A DNA stretch of 64,000 nucleotides from Fimenecus sp045631225 (lineage in GTDB: Bacteria > Bacillota > Clostridia > Oscillospirales > Acutalibacteraceae), in the NCBI GenBank assembly GCA_045631225.1, contig JAZQUG010000016.1:46440-110439 (forward strand), in the 5' to 3' direction. The first letter of the stretch is position 1; every line of letters starts with the position of its first letter. Shown piece by piece: positions 36,499-45,625 of this stretch. Made by a program: the position numbers and the translations under genes. The notes under the pieces were generated by a model. The model made no database searches. It was not told the origin of the DNA and was given only the letters and a program-made list of their open reading frames with translations.

Positions 36499-36945
36499 AT
36501 GAAAAAGAAAAGACATGAACTAATTCTTAACTATATAAAAAACAATAATGTATCTCGTCAGGAAGATATCATTAAAATGTTACTTGAAAGTGGATATAAT
36601 GTTACACAAGCAACTATATCCCGTGATATCAAGGAGTTAAAGATAATAAAAGAACATTTTGGGAAAAATGATATCAGATATGCTGTAAGCGAAAAAATTG
36701 ATAATGATGATAATTATAAAATGATTTTCAAACGCTCTGCAATTTCTGCTGATGCAGCTATGAATATTATTGTTGTTAAATGTTATTCAGGCACGGCAAA
36801 CGCTGCATGTATTGCGCTTGATAGTATGAATCTTAACGGTTTGGTAGGAACAATAGCAGGTGATGATACAATTTTTGTTGCCTGTAAAGATGTTGATGCA
36901 ACGTCGAACATAATTAACACTATTAATATGTTACTTAAAGGATAG
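36499..36945 (+). CDS. argR: Arginine repressor ArgR/AhrC
   Basis: Hexameric arginine-responsive regulator. An N-terminal winged helix (KKKRHELILNYIKNNNVSRQ, with VTQATISRDIKELKI about residues 34-48) is followed by the C-terminal arginine-binding domain with GTANAACIALDSM (about 98-110) and GTIAGDDTIFVAC (about 116-128), whose GDD motif contacts arginine. The 148-residue length is typical. It lies between nadK and recN as ahrC does beside recN in Bacillus. I did not see a clear ARG box within the operon. Confidence 0.96.
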   Translation: MKKKRHELILNYIKNNNVSRQEDIIKMLLESGYNVTQATISRDIKELKIIKEHFGKNDIRYAVSEKIDNDDNYKMIFKRSAISADAAMNIIVVKCYSGTANAACIALDSMNLNGLVGTIAGDDTIFVACKDVDATSNIINTINMLLKG

Positions 36946-36950
36946 TTTTT

Positions 36951-38624
36951 ATGATTTCTAATCTTAAAATTTCTAATATTGCAATTATCAAAGAAGCTGT
37001 TGTTGATTTTAACAACGGCTTAAATGTTTTAACAGGTGAAACGGGTGCAGGTAAATCAATTATTATTGACGCTATTAATGCTATTCTCGGTGAAAGAACA
37101 TCCCGTGAGCTTATTCGAACAGGTAGTAGCAATGCTGAGGTTACTGCATTTTTTGAAGATGTAAACAACAATGTAATTAGTGTTATTAATGATATGGGTA
37201 TTTCTTGTGATGAAGATAATTCATTATTAATTTCAAGAAGAATATCGCTTGATGGGAAAAATGTATGTAAAGTAAATGGAACAACAGTTTCTGTTTCAAT
37301 GTTAAAAAAAATCGGAGAAGCTCTTGTTAATGTTCATGGTCAACTTGATAATCATAATTTGTTAAATGAAGAGCTTCATTATACATATATCGATAATTAT
37401 GCTGAAAACAAGTCAATAAAGGATAAATATTTATCTGCATATAATGATTATTGTGAAACAAAAAAACAATTAAATAGTTTAATTGTAAATGAAAGTGAAA
37501 AAGCAAGAAAGATAGATTTGCTTACATATCAGATAAATGAAATTATTGATGCCGATATTAAAATAGGTGAGTGGGAAGAACTTGAAAAACGAAAAAAAGT
37601 TCTTCAAAACGCAGAACAACTATTAAACTTAGTCAATAATGCTGTTGAAATTTTTGAAGGAAATGACAATTTTAATGGCGTTAATGAAATGCTCAATACC
37701 GCATCTTCATCACTTATAAAAGCATCTGTATATGATGAATCATTAGCAAAAATTTCAGATTCTGTTGCTGATATGTCATATAACATTTATGATTTTACAA
37801 GTGAATTAAAAGACTTCATTTATAATTTTGAAATTGACCCGTCTGAACTTGATATTATCGAAGATAGATTAAATGTATTATTTAAGTTATCAAAAAAATA
37901 TGGCTCAACTGAAGAAGAAATTTTAGAATATCTAAAAAATGCACAGGTTGAGTTGAATAACATTACGTTTTTTGATAAGAAAAAAGATGAACTTGAAAAA
38001 GAGCTTAAGGATAAGCTTATCTATCTCGAGGAGAAAAGTGAAGAGTTATCAAAAAATCGTAAAAAATATAGCGAATTATTTATAAAAGAAATTACTGAAG
38101 AATTATCATTTCTTGATATGACATCAATTACCTTTAAAGTGGTACAAAATCAAAAGGATTATAACGAAACAGGTGCTGATGAAATCTATTTTCTCATTTC
38201 TGCTAATGCAGGTGAAGAGCCAAAACCGCTTTCTAAGATTGCATCCGGTGGTGAATTATCACGAATTATGCTTGCGATAAAAAATGTTTTAGCATCTAAA
38301 GATAATATTCAGACATTGATTTTTGATGAAGTCGATACAGGTGTCAGTGGTCGTGCAGCACAAAAAATAGGCATAAAGCTTAAAGAAGTATCTAAAAACA
38401 GACAAGTTCTTTGTGTAACACACTTGGCACAAATAGCGTGTTTTGCAGACAATCATTTTTTAATTTCAAAATCAGAAAGTGATAATAAAACATACACAAA
38501 AGTTGAATCTTTAAATGATAATGGTAGAATCACTGAATTAGCAAGAATTATTGGTGGAATTGAAAACAGTCAGTCATCACTTGATGCTGCTGCTGAAATG
38601 ATTGAAAATGCTAAAAAATATTGA
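36951..38624 (+). CDS. recN: DNA repair protein RecN
   Basis: SMC-like ATPase acting early in double-strand break repair. Walker A is GETGAGKSIIIDAI (about residues 30-43). The C-terminal half has the ABC signature ASGGELSRIMLAIK (about 428-441) and Walker B TLIFDEVDTGVSGRAAQ (about 455-471). Long coiled-coil arms lie between (about 160-370). 557 residues is full length. Last gene of the operon: the stop codon lies inside the -35 element of the tyrS promoter, so no separate terminator was seen. Confidence 0.97.
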   Translation: MISNLKISNIAIIKEAVVDFNNGLNVLTGETGAGKSIIIDAINAILGERTSRELIRTGSSNAEVTAFFEDVNNNVISVINDMGISCDEDNSLLISRRISLDGKNVCKVNGTTVSVSMLKKIGEALVNVHGQLDNHNLLNEELHYTYIDNYAENKSIKDKYLSAYNDYCETKKQLNSLIVNESEKARKIDLLTYQINEIIDADIKIGEWEELEKRKKVLQNAEQLLNLVNNAVEIFEGNDNFNGVNEMLNTASSSLIKASVYDESLAKISDSVADMSYNIYDFTSELKDFIYNFEIDPSELDIIEDRLNVLFKLSKKYGSTEEEILEYLKNAQVELNNITFFDKKKDELEKELKDKLIYLEEKSEELSKNRKKYSELFIKEITEELSFLDMTSITFKVVQNQKDYNETGADEIYFLISANAGEEPKPLSKIASGGELSRIMLAIKNVLASKDNIQTLIFDEVDTGVSGRAAQKIGIKLKEVSKNRQVLCVTHLAQIACFADNHFLISKSESDNKTYTKVESLNDNGRITELARIIGGIENSQSSLDAAAEMIENAKKY

Positions 38625-38648
38625 CAATTATTTTTAATTGTGTATAAT
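38621..38648 (+). promoter_or_regulatory. Near-consensus sigma-A promoter of the tyrS T-box leader
   Basis: Consensus TTGACA (38621-38626) and TATAAT (38643-38648) with a 16-nt spacer. The -35 element overlaps the recN stop codon. Confidence 0.85.
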
Positions 38649-38654
38649 ATTCTC

Positions 38655-38917
38655 AATGACTTTGAAGCGAAGAAGTAATAAGATTTTTACAGTTACAGAG
38701 AGTGTTCGGTTGGTGAAAGAACATACGTAATGCTTGTGAAATACATCGTGGAGTCGCACTTTTGAATTTTGTAGTAGGGAGTGCCGGTTGTACCCGTTAT
38801 AGTACGGAGTAATGTCAGTTACTCGTTAAGGCTGTTTACCGTGAGGTAACAGTAAACTGAGGTGGTAACACGGATTTTTTCGTCCTCTGCATATAGCAGG
38901 GGACTTTTATTTTTTTG
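38655..38917 (+). promoter_or_regulatory. T-box riboswitch (tyrosyl) controlling tyrS
   Basis: Leader that senses uncharged tRNA-Tyr and switches between terminator and antiterminator. Landmarks in order: AGTA (38674-38677), AGAGAG (38697-38702), the GGTG loop (38712-38715), a specifier region GTGAAATACATC whose TAC at 38742-38744 is a tyrosine codon, and the T-box core GAGGTGGTAACACGG (38859-38873), whose TGGT would pair with an ACCA tRNA end. The competing terminator GTCCTCTGC / GCAGGGGAC (38882-38904, one G-U pair) ends in TTTTATTTTTTT. Specifier, T-box and the downstream gene agree. Confidence 0.93.
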
Positions 38918-38926
38918 GAGGTAATT

Positions 38927-40153
38927 ATGAAAGTTTATGAAGAACTCGTTGCTCGTGGCCTTATTGCCCAGGTAACAAATGAAGAAGAAATCAAAAATCT
39001 TGTTAATGAAGGTAAGGCTGTTTTCTATATTGGTTTTGACCCTACTGCAGATAGCTTGCACGTTGGTCACTTTATGGCACTTTGCCTTATGAAGAGATTA
39101 CAGATGGCTGGTAACAAACCAATTGCTCTTATCGGTGGCGGTACTGCTATGATTGGTGACCCATCAGGCAGAAGTGATATGCGTCAGATGATGACAAAGG
39201 AAACAATTCAGCATAACTGCGATTGCTTTAAAAAGCAGATGAGCCGTTTTATTGACTTTTCTGAAGGAAAAGCTCTTATGGTTAATAATGCTGACTGGCT
39301 TCTTGACCTTAATTACATTGAGGTACTTCGTGAAGTTGGTGCTTGCTTCAGCGTTAACAGAATGCTTTCTGCTGAATGCTATAAGCAGAGAATGGAAAAG
39401 GGTCTTTCATTCCTTGAATTCAACTATATGATTATGCAGAGCTACGACTTCTATGAATTATTCCAGAAATACGGCTGTAATATGCAGTTCGGTGGCGACG
39501 ACCAGTGGAGCAATATGCTCGGTGGTACTGAGCTTATCCGTAGAAAGCTCGGCAAAGATGCACATGCTATGACAATCACACTTCTTCTTAATTCAGAAGG
39601 TAAGAAGATGGGTAAAACACAGTCAGGTGCTGTTTGGCTTGACCCTGAAAAGACATCACCATTCGATTTTTATCAGTATTGGAGAAATGTTGATGATGCT
39701 GATGTTCTCAAGTGTATCAGAATGCTTACATTCTTACCGATGGAAGAAATCGAAAAGATGGATTCATGGGAAGGTAGCCAATTAAATACAGCTAAAGAAA
39801 TTCTTGCATTCGAGCTTACAAAGCTTGTTCACGGTGAAGAAGAAGCTAATAAGGCTCAAGAAGGCGCAAGAGCACTTTTCTCAGGCAAGGGTAATACAGA
39901 GAATATGCCAACAGTAGAACTTACTGCAGACGATTTTAACGACGATAGCGTGCTCGTTGCTGATATTATGATTAAAGCAGGTATTGCAAAGTCAAAAGGT
40001 GAGTGCCGTCGTCTTATTGAACAGGGTGGCGTATCTGTTGACGATGAAAAGGTTACAGAGCCATTTAAAGCACTTACAAAGGCTGATTTTGAAAAAGGAT
40101 ATGTAATCATCAAGAAAGGTAAAAAAGTCTTCTACAAGGCAGTTTTAGCTTAA
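38927..40153 (+). CDS. tyrS: Tyrosyl-tRNA synthetase
   Basis: Class I synthetase that charges tRNA-Tyr. Class I motif HVGHF (about residue 46, HIGH equivalent), KMGKT (about 227, KMSKS equivalent), the tyrosine-binding YDFYELFQKYGCNMQFGGDDQW region (in part), and a C-terminal S4 RNA-binding domain (about 345-408). GGAGG lies 6 nt before the ATG at 38927; the upstream ATG at 38915 is within the terminator tail and is rejected. 408 residues is normal. Codon use is noticeably less AT-biased than in the neighbours, as expected for a highly expressed gene. Controlled by the T-box. Confidence 0.97.
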   Translation: MKVYEELVARGLIAQVTNEEEIKNLVNEGKAVFYIGFDPTADSLHVGHFMALCLMKRLQMAGNKPIALIGGGTAMIGDPSGRSDMRQMMTKETIQHNCDCFKKQMSRFIDFSEGKALMVNNADWLLDLNYIEVLREVGACFSVNRMLSAECYKQRMEKGLSFLEFNYMIMQSYDFYELFQKYGCNMQFGGDDQWSNMLGGTELIRRKLGKDAHAMTITLLLNSEGKKMGKTQSGAVWLDPEKTSPFDFYQYWRNVDDADVLKCIRMLTFLPMEEIEKMDSWEGSQLNTAKEILAFELTKLVHGEEEANKAQEGARALFSGKGNTENMPTVELTADDFNDDSVLVADIMIKAGIAKSKGECRRLIEQGGVSVDDEKVTEPFKALTKADFEKGYVIIKKGKKVFYKAVLA

Positions 40154-40171
40154 TTACAACACATACAAGTA

Positions 40172-40210
40172 AAGGCTTACTGATTAGTTTCAGTAAGCCT
40201 TAATTTTATT
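40172..40210 (+). terminator. Terminator of tyrS
   Basis: Twelve-base-pair stem AAGGCTTACTGA / TCAGTAAGCCTT followed by AATTTTATTT. It separates tyrS from the convergent dapB and could act weakly on both strands. Confidence 0.8.
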
Positions 40211-40241
40211 TATATGTCATGAAATAACATAATATCTGATT

Positions 40242-40994
40242 TTATGAATTAACTAAATCTTTCATTGAGTAAAATCCCGGTTCTTTACCAACAAGGAACA
40301 AACCTGCATTAACTGAGCCGTTAGCAAACAACTGCTTTGAATATGCTGAATGAGAAATCTTAATTACTTCATCAGGACCAGCAAAGATTATTTCGTGTTC
40401 ACCAACAATTGTACCACCACGAACAGCATGAATACCAATTTCATTCTTTGTTCGTTTCATTCTCTTTGAATGACGGTCAAACTCGTAAATTGGTTTCTCT
40501 TGGAGTGCTTCTGAAATAGAATCAGCAAGCATTAATGCTGTTCCGCTTGGTGCATCAATTTTTTGATTATGATGTGCTTCAACAATTTCAATATCAAAGC
40601 TTCCCTGAAGTACCTTTGCAGCTTTTTTAGCAAGTTCAGATACAAGGCTAACACCAATTGACATATTTGCTGAAAAGAAAAGGGGAACATCGTTTGATGC
40701 AACTTTGATTGATTCAATTTGTTCCTCATTAAGTCCTGTTGTTGCAATAACTGCAGGAACTTTATTCTCTTTTGCAAATGTAAGTAAATCATTAAGTACA
40801 GATGGATGTGAAAAGTCAATAATCACATCAGCATCAATATTAATTTCATTAAATGACTTGAAAATAGGGAAAGAAGACTCTTCATTAGAAATATCAACAC
40901 CTGCAACGATTTCGCAATCATTTCTGTTTGATACACAAGTAGTAATTGCTTTACCCATTTTACCAAGTGCACCACTTAAAATAATCCTTGTCAT
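40242..40994 (-). CDS. dapB: 4-hydroxy-tetrahydrodipicolinate reductase
   Basis: NAD(P)H-dependent step of lysine/diaminopimelate synthesis, taking the DapA product to tetrahydrodipicolinate. Rossmann loop SGALGKMG (residues 6-13), ATTGLNEEQ (about 88-96), and the substrate motif EAHHNQKIDAPSGTAL (about 138-153) with catalytic His and Lys are visible. 250 residues is typical. It is last in the asd-dapA-dapB operon, 21 nt after dapA, and falls under the lysine riboswitch upstream of asd. Confidence 0.97.
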   Translation of the reverse strand: MTRIILSGALGKMGKAITTCVSNRNDCEIVAGVDISNEESSFPIFKSFNEINIDADVIIDFSHPSVLNDLLTFAKENKVPAVIATTGLNEEQIESIKVASNDVPLFFSANMSIGVSLVSELAKKAAKVLQGSFDIEIVEAHHNQKIDAPSGTALMLADSISEALQEKPIYEFDRHSKRMKRTKNEIGIHAVRGGTIVGEHEIIFAGPDEVIKISHSAYSKQLFANGSVNAGLFLVGKEPGFYSMKDLVNS

Positions 40995-41015
40995 TTTTTC
41001 ACGTCCAGTAAATAA

Positions 41016-41906
41016 TTAGATTAAATTATACTTCTTAAGTATTGATTCAAGCTTAGCTGTTTTTGCATCTTCCATTTCGCAAAGTGGCATACGAAGAGGA
41101 CCAACATCGAAGCCCATCATTCTCATAGCAACTTTAACAGGAATTGGATTAACATCCATAAACATTGCATTGATGAGGTCGAGGTATTTGAGCTGAAGTT
41201 CAGCACTTTCCTTAACCTTGCCTTCAAGATAAAGAGAAGGAATATCGTGTGCAAGTTTTGGACAGATATTTGAAAGAACAGAAATAACACCTTTACCGCC
41301 AAGTGACATCAAAGGTACAATCTGGTCATCGTTACCAGAATATACATCAAGTTTATCACCACAAAGTGCTATTGTTTCAGCAATCTGTGAAATGTTACCG
41401 CTTGCTTCTTTTGTAGCAATAATATTCTTATGTTCACAAAGCTCTGCATATGTTGATGGAAGAACATTAACACCAGTTCTGCTTGGAACATTATATATAA
41501 TAATTGGTTTTGATGTGTTATCTGCAATTGCTTCGTAATGCTTTACAAGACCACGCTGTGAGCACTTGTTGTAATAAGGTGTAACTACGAGCATTGCATC
41601 AGCACCTGCTTTTTCAGCATCATTTGAAAGTTCAATAGCATATGCTGTTTCGTTACTACCTGTACCTGCGATAACAGGAATTCTGTGATTAACAACATCA
41701 CAAGTGAATTTGATTACATCTGAATGTTCTTTTGGAGTAAGAGTTGCACTTTCACCTGTAGTACCACAAATTACAACTGAATCTGTTCCGTTAGCAATGT
41801 GAAATTCCAAAAGATTTTCAAGTGATTTATAGTTAACACTTAAATCATCATTGAATGGTGTTACAATAGCAACACCGCAGCCTGTAAAAATAGGATTGTT
41901 ACTCAT
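41016..41906 (-). CDS. dapA: 4-hydroxy-tetrahydrodipicolinate synthase
   Basis: Condenses pyruvate with aspartate semialdehyde, the committed step to lysine and diaminopimelate (and, through it, spore dipicolinate). A TIM barrel of 296 residues has CGTTGESATL (about 43-52), YNVPSRTGVN with the conserved Tyr (about 139), and the Schiff-base Lys in ATKEASGN (about 166). AAGGAG precedes the ATG. Lies 22 nt after asd. Confidence 0.97.
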   Translation of the reverse strand: MSNNPIFTGCGVAIVTPFNDDLSVNYKSLENLLEFHIANGTDSVVICGTTGESATLTPKEHSDVIKFTCDVVNHRIPVIAGTGSNETAYAIELSNDAEKAGADAMLVVTPYYNKCSQRGLVKHYEAIADNTSKPIIIYNVPSRTGVNVLPSTYAELCEHKNIIATKEASGNISQIAETIALCGDKLDVYSGNDDQIVPLMSLGGKGVISVLSNICPKLAHDIPSLYLEGKVKESAELQLKYLDLINAMFMDVNPIPVKVAMRMMGFDVGPLRMPLCEMEDAKTAKLESILKKYNLI

Positions 41907-41928
41907 AATAAATTCTCCTTATTGGAAA

Positions 41929-43008
41929 TTAGTCCATATAACCTTCTGCACAAAGAAGCTCTGCCATAAGAACAGCACCGCCTGCAGCACCACGAAGTGT
42001 GTTGTGTGAAAGACAAACAAATTTGTAATCATACTGTGTATCTTCACGAAGACGACCAACTGAAATTGCCATACCGCCTTCAAGGTCACGATGAATTTTT
42101 GTCTGTGGCATATTATCTTCTTCGAAATAGTTAAGGAATTGCTTTGGAGCGTGTGGAAGTTCTAATTCCTGAGCACGACCTGCAAATTCTTTCCATATAT
42201 TTAATATTTCTTCTTTTGTTGGTTTATTCTCAAATCTTACGAAAACAGCACCCATATGACCATTTGAAACAGGAACACGGATACACTGTGCTGTAAAGTT
42301 AGGGGATGTTGCAGGAACGATTTCGTCACCCTGAACCTTACCCCAGATTTTAAGAGGTTCTTTTTCACTCTTTTCTTCTTCGCCACCGATATAAGGAATT
42401 ACATTGTCAACCATGTCTGGCCATGTATCAAATGTTTTACCGGCACCAGAAATTGCCTGATATGTACAAACGAGAACATCTTTAATACCAAACTTTGAAA
42501 GAGGGAAGAGTGCAGGAACATAGCTCTGAAGAGAACAGTTTGATTTAACTGCAATAAAACCACGCTTTGTACCAAGTCTTTTTCTCTGTGCAGGAATGAT
42601 TTCTGCGTGTTCTGCATTAAGTTCAGGAACAATCATTGGAACATCAGGAGTATGTCTGTGAGCACTGTTATTTGAAATAACAGGGCATTCTGCCTTTGCA
42701 TAAGCTTCTTCCAATGCTTTGATTTCATCTTTCTTCATGTCAACAGCACAGAATACAAAATCAACCTGTGAAGCAATTTTTTCAATATCTGCTGTAGCAT
42801 CCATAACAACAATATCTTTCATTGTTTCTGGAATCTCTACATCCATACACCATTTAGCACCAACAGCTTCAGAATACTTCTTACCAGCTGAACGAGGACT
42901 AGCTGCTAAAACTTTAACGTCAAACCAAGGATGGTTATCTAAAAGCGTCATAAAACGCTGACCAACCATACCTGTTGCACCAATTACACCAACATTATAC
43001 TTTTTCAC
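41929..43008 (-). CDS. asd: Aspartate-semialdehyde dehydrogenase
   Basis: Reduces aspartyl phosphate to aspartate semialdehyde with NADPH. The N-terminal motif GVIGATGMVGQRF (residues 7-19) and catalytic Cys in KSNCSLQSY (about 157) are present, as are the substrate residues near SGAGKTFDTWPDM. At 359 residues it is the longer archaeal/fungal-type form rather than the about 330-residue bacterial form. The start is GTG at 43008 with GGAGG 9 nt upstream. First gene of the lysine operon, directly after the riboswitch terminator. Confidence 0.96.
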   Translation of the reverse strand: MKKYNVGVIGATGMVGQRFMTLLDNHPWFDVKVLAASPRSAGKKYSEAVGAKWCMDVEIPETMKDIVVMDATADIEKIASQVDFVFCAVDMKKDEIKALEEAYAKAECPVISNNSAHRHTPDVPMIVPELNAEHAEIIPAQRKRLGTKRGFIAVKSNCSLQSYVPALFPLSKFGIKDVLVCTYQAISGAGKTFDTWPDMVDNVIPYIGGEEEKSEKEPLKIWGKVQGDEIVPATSPNFTAQCIRVPVSNGHMGAVFVRFENKPTKEEILNIWKEFAGRAQELELPHAPKQFLNYFEEDNMPQTKIHRDLEGGMAISVGRLREDTQYDYKFVCLSHNTLRGAAGGAVLMAELLCAEGYMD

Positions 43009-43050
43009 TTGAAATTACCTCCAAAAAATGATAATATATCATTTGTTATA

Positions 43051-43290
43051 AAAAATCAGTAATGATAAAGCCATCATTACTGATTAAAAATACAAAGTAT
43101 TTCTGACTAATGTCATAATACGAAAGCACTCCATCAAAGTAATGATGACAGTTGCATTACTGTTAATAATACAACCAGAAAAAACATTTCCCAAGCCCTG
43201 TTTTTCTTCGGCAATAAACCCTTTCACGCTTTCTCAAAAACTCTTGGGAGTTTCAAAAACAATACTTATTTTTATTGCACCTCAATCGCT
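43051..43290 (-). promoter_or_regulatory. Lysine riboswitch (L box) upstream of asd-dapA-dapB
   Basis: Read on the minus strand: P1 strand GATTGAGGTGC (from 43287), then TGAAAGGG...TTGCCGAAG, TCTGGTTGT, AACTGTCA and the closing GGAGTGCTTTC (to 43121). These match the conserved elements of the Bacillus lysC leader in order and spacing. The expression platform is a perfect 13-bp terminator hairpin (43054-43085) followed by a T run, about 45 nt before the asd GTG. Lysine binding is expected to favour termination, so the operon is on when lysine is scarce. Confidence 0.93.
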
Positions 43291-43295
43291 CTTAT

Positions 43296-43324
43296 ATAAT
43301 ACCATTATAGAGCCTTTGTGTCAA
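43296..43324 (-). promoter_or_regulatory. Promoter of the lysine operon
   Basis: Minus-strand consensus TTGACA (43319-43324), 17-nt spacer, TATTAT (43296-43301). Transcription would start a few bases before the riboswitch P1 stem. Confidence 0.75.
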
Positions 43325-43363
43325 ACATTTTTAATAATTTCTATATTTTTACGGAGAAACCCT

Positions 43364-44392
43364 ATGAAAAAATCTGATTTTTACTACGATTTGCCCAAAG
43401 AATTGATTGCTCAGACCCCAATTGAGCCACGTGACCGTTCAAGAATGATGGTTTTATCAAGAAACGACAATACAATTGAACATAAACATTTTTACGATTT
43501 TATTGATTATTTAAAGCCGGGTGACTGTTTAATTTTAAATAACACGCGTGTTCTTCCTGCTCGAATTTACGGTATAAAAAAAGATACAGGAGCAGTTGTT
43601 GAATTTTTACTTTTAAATAATCTTGGTAATGACCGATGGGAAACCATTACTGGTCCTGGCAAAAGAGCAAAAGTAGATACAGAATTCACATTTAGCGATG
43701 GTATTCTTTCTTGTAAAATAGAAGAAGTTCTTGACAATGGTAATCGTATTGCGAAATTCAGTTACGATGCAACTAATATTTATGAAGTACTGGATAAAGT
43801 TGGTGAAATGCCGTTACCTCATTATATTACTGAAAAATTAGAAGATAAAGAACGCTATCAGACAGTATATTCTAAAGAATTAGGGTCAGCCGCTGCACCA
43901 ACAGCAGGTTTACATTTTACTGATGAAATAATGACCAAAATTCAGGAAAAAGGCATTAAAATTGGCTATGTCACATTGCATGTAGGAATTGGTACATTCA
44001 GACCTGTTAAGGCAGATAATATTGAAGACCACGAAATGCATTCAGAACATTATCATATTCCAAAAGAAACTGCCGATTTAATTAATAAAACAAAAAAGAA
44101 TGGTGGCAGAGTTATTGGTGTAGGAACAACATGCTGTCGTACTCTTGAAAGTGTTATGCAAAGTCAGGGTGAAATGAAAGAATTCGATGACTGGACAAGT
44201 ATTTTTATTTATCCGGGATATAAATTCAAGTGTATAGATGCACTGTTAACGAATTTTCATTTACCGGAAAGCACACTTATAATGCTTGTATCTGCATTAT
44301 ATAACAGAGAAGAAGTTTTAAAAGCATATGAAACTGCAGTTGCTGAAAAGTATAGATTTTTCAGTTTTGGAGATTGTATGTTAATTTATTAA
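43364..44392 (+). CDS. queA: S-adenosylmethionine:tRNA ribosyltransferase-isomerase
   Basis: Adds the cyclopentene ring precursor (epoxyqueuosine) to 7-deaminoguanine-modified tRNA. The family N-terminus DFYYDLPKELIAQTPIEPRD starts at residue 4, followed by NNTRVLPARI, AAPTAGLHFT (about 184) and LHVGIGTFRPV (about 210). The true start is the ATG at 43364, with GGAG 7 nt upstream; an in-frame extension back to 43142 runs antisense through the riboswitch and is rejected. 342 residues is normal. Followed by tgt, the enzyme acting before it, 9 nt downstream. Confidence 0.96.
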   Translation: MKKSDFYYDLPKELIAQTPIEPRDRSRMMVLSRNDNTIEHKHFYDFIDYLKPGDCLILNNTRVLPARIYGIKKDTGAVVEFLLLNNLGNDRWETITGPGKRAKVDTEFTFSDGILSCKIEEVLDNGNRIAKFSYDATNIYEVLDKVGEMPLPHYITEKLEDKERYQTVYSKELGSAAAPTAGLHFTDEIMTKIQEKGIKIGYVTLHVGIGTFRPVKADNIEDHEMHSEHYHIPKETADLINKTKKNGGRVIGVGTTCCRTLESVMQSQGEMKEFDDWTSIFIYPGYKFKCIDALLTNFHLPESTLIMLVSALYNREEVLKAYETAVAEKYRFFSFGDCMLIY

Positions 44393-44401
44393 GGAGATAT
44401 T

Positions 44402-45532
44402 ATGTATAAGCTTATAAAGAAAAATGGTAATGCCCGTAGAGGCGAGTTTGTTACTGTTCACGGAACCGTTCAGACACCTGCTTTTATGAATGTTGCTACA
44501 CAAGGTGCGATCAAGGGTGGAGTTTCTGCTTACGACTTAAAAGAAATTGATTGTCAGGTTCAGTTATGTAACACTTATCATCTTCATTTAAGACCGACAG
44601 ACACACTTGTGAAAGAAATGGGTGGTCTTCATAAATTTACCGGTTGGAATGGTCCTATACTTACTGATAGCGGAGGATTTCAGGTTTTTTCTCTTTCAGC
44701 ACTGAGAAAAATCAAGGAAGAAGGTGTGTATTTTTCTTCACATATTGATGGTCATAAAATTTTTATGGGACCTGAAGAAAGTATGCAGATTCAATCAAAT
44801 CTTGGTTCGACAATAGCAATGGCATTTGATGAATGTGTTGAAAATCCTGCAAAATATGAATATTCAAAACAGTCTTGTGAAAGAACAACAAGATGGCTTA
44901 TTCGTTGTAAAGCAGAGATGGAAAGATTAAACTCATTACCTGATACAATTAATAAAAATCAGTTGCTTTTTGGTATCAATCAAGGTTGTACTTTCGATGA
45001 TTTACGAGTAGAACATATGAAAGAAATTGCTAAACTTGACCTTGATGGATATGCAATTGGAGGACTTGCTGTTGGTGAACCAAAAGAGGATATGTATCGA
45101 ATTATTTCTGCTGTTGAGCTACATATGCCGGCTGACAAAATAAGATATCTTATGGGTGTTGGTACACCCGGAAATATTCTTGAAGCAGTTAAAAGGGGAG
45201 TTGACCTTTTTGATTGTGTTATGCCAAGCAGAAATGCTCGTCATGGTCATCTTTTTACTGATGCCGGTATTATTAATATTAATAATAAAAAATATGAAAA
45301 AGATGAATTACCAATCGACCCTCAGTGTAATTGTCCAACTTGTCAAAGACATTCGCGTGCTTATATAAGACATCTTTTTAAAGCTCAGGAAATGTTAGCA
45401 ATGAGACTTTGTGTAATGCATAATTTATATTTTTATAATAATTTAATGCAAAAAATCAGAGATGCATTAGATAATGATTCATTTGATGAATTTTATAATA
45501 AATATGTTGATAGATTAGATACAAGAATATAA
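44402..45532 (+). CDS. tgt: Queuine/preQ1 tRNA-ribosyltransferase
   Basis: Exchanges guanine 34 of GUN-anticodon tRNAs for preQ1. TIM-barrel of 376 residues with TDSGGFQVFSL (about residues 88-98; catalytic Asp), GGLAVGEPKEDMYR (about 220), the second catalytic Asp in FDCVMPSRNARHG (about 270-282), and the zinc site CNCPTCQRHSRAYIRHL (C-x-C-x-x-C...H, about 308-324). AAGGAG precedes the ATG. Together with queA it forms a queuosine operon, as is common; de novo preQ1 genes are not in the window. Confidence 0.97.
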   Translation: MYKLIKKNGNARRGEFVTVHGTVQTPAFMNVATQGAIKGGVSAYDLKEIDCQVQLCNTYHLHLRPTDTLVKEMGGLHKFTGWNGPILTDSGGFQVFSLSALRKIKEEGVYFSSHIDGHKIFMGPEESMQIQSNLGSTIAMAFDECVENPAKYEYSKQSCERTTRWLIRCKAEMERLNSLPDTINKNQLLFGINQGCTFDDLRVEHMKEIAKLDLDGYAIGGLAVGEPKEDMYRIISAVELHMPADKIRYLMGVGTPGNILEAVKRGVDLFDCVMPSRNARHGHLFTDAGIININNKKYEKDELPIDPQCNCPTCQRHSRAYIRHLFKAQEMLAMRLCVMHNLYFYNNLMQKIRDALDNDSFDEFYNKYVDRLDTRI

Positions 45533-45555
45533 ATTGTTAAAATTTGTAAAATATC

Positions 45556-45584
45556 TTGCAAAAATAATAAATTTTATGTATAAT
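45556..45584 (+). promoter_or_regulatory. Sigma-A promoter for yajC
   Basis: TTGCAA (45556-45561), exactly 17-nt spacer, consensus TATAAT (45579-45584), 42 nt before the yajC start. Confidence 0.75.
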
Positions 45585-45625
45585 TAAAAAGTTATTATTA
45601 TTTTAAACTTTTGGAGGAAATTAAA

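Noticed and set aside
43142..43363. Upstream extension of queA
   Set aside because: This stretch is the antisense of the lysine riboswitch and promoter; the conserved QueA N-terminus and GGAG site place the start at 43364.
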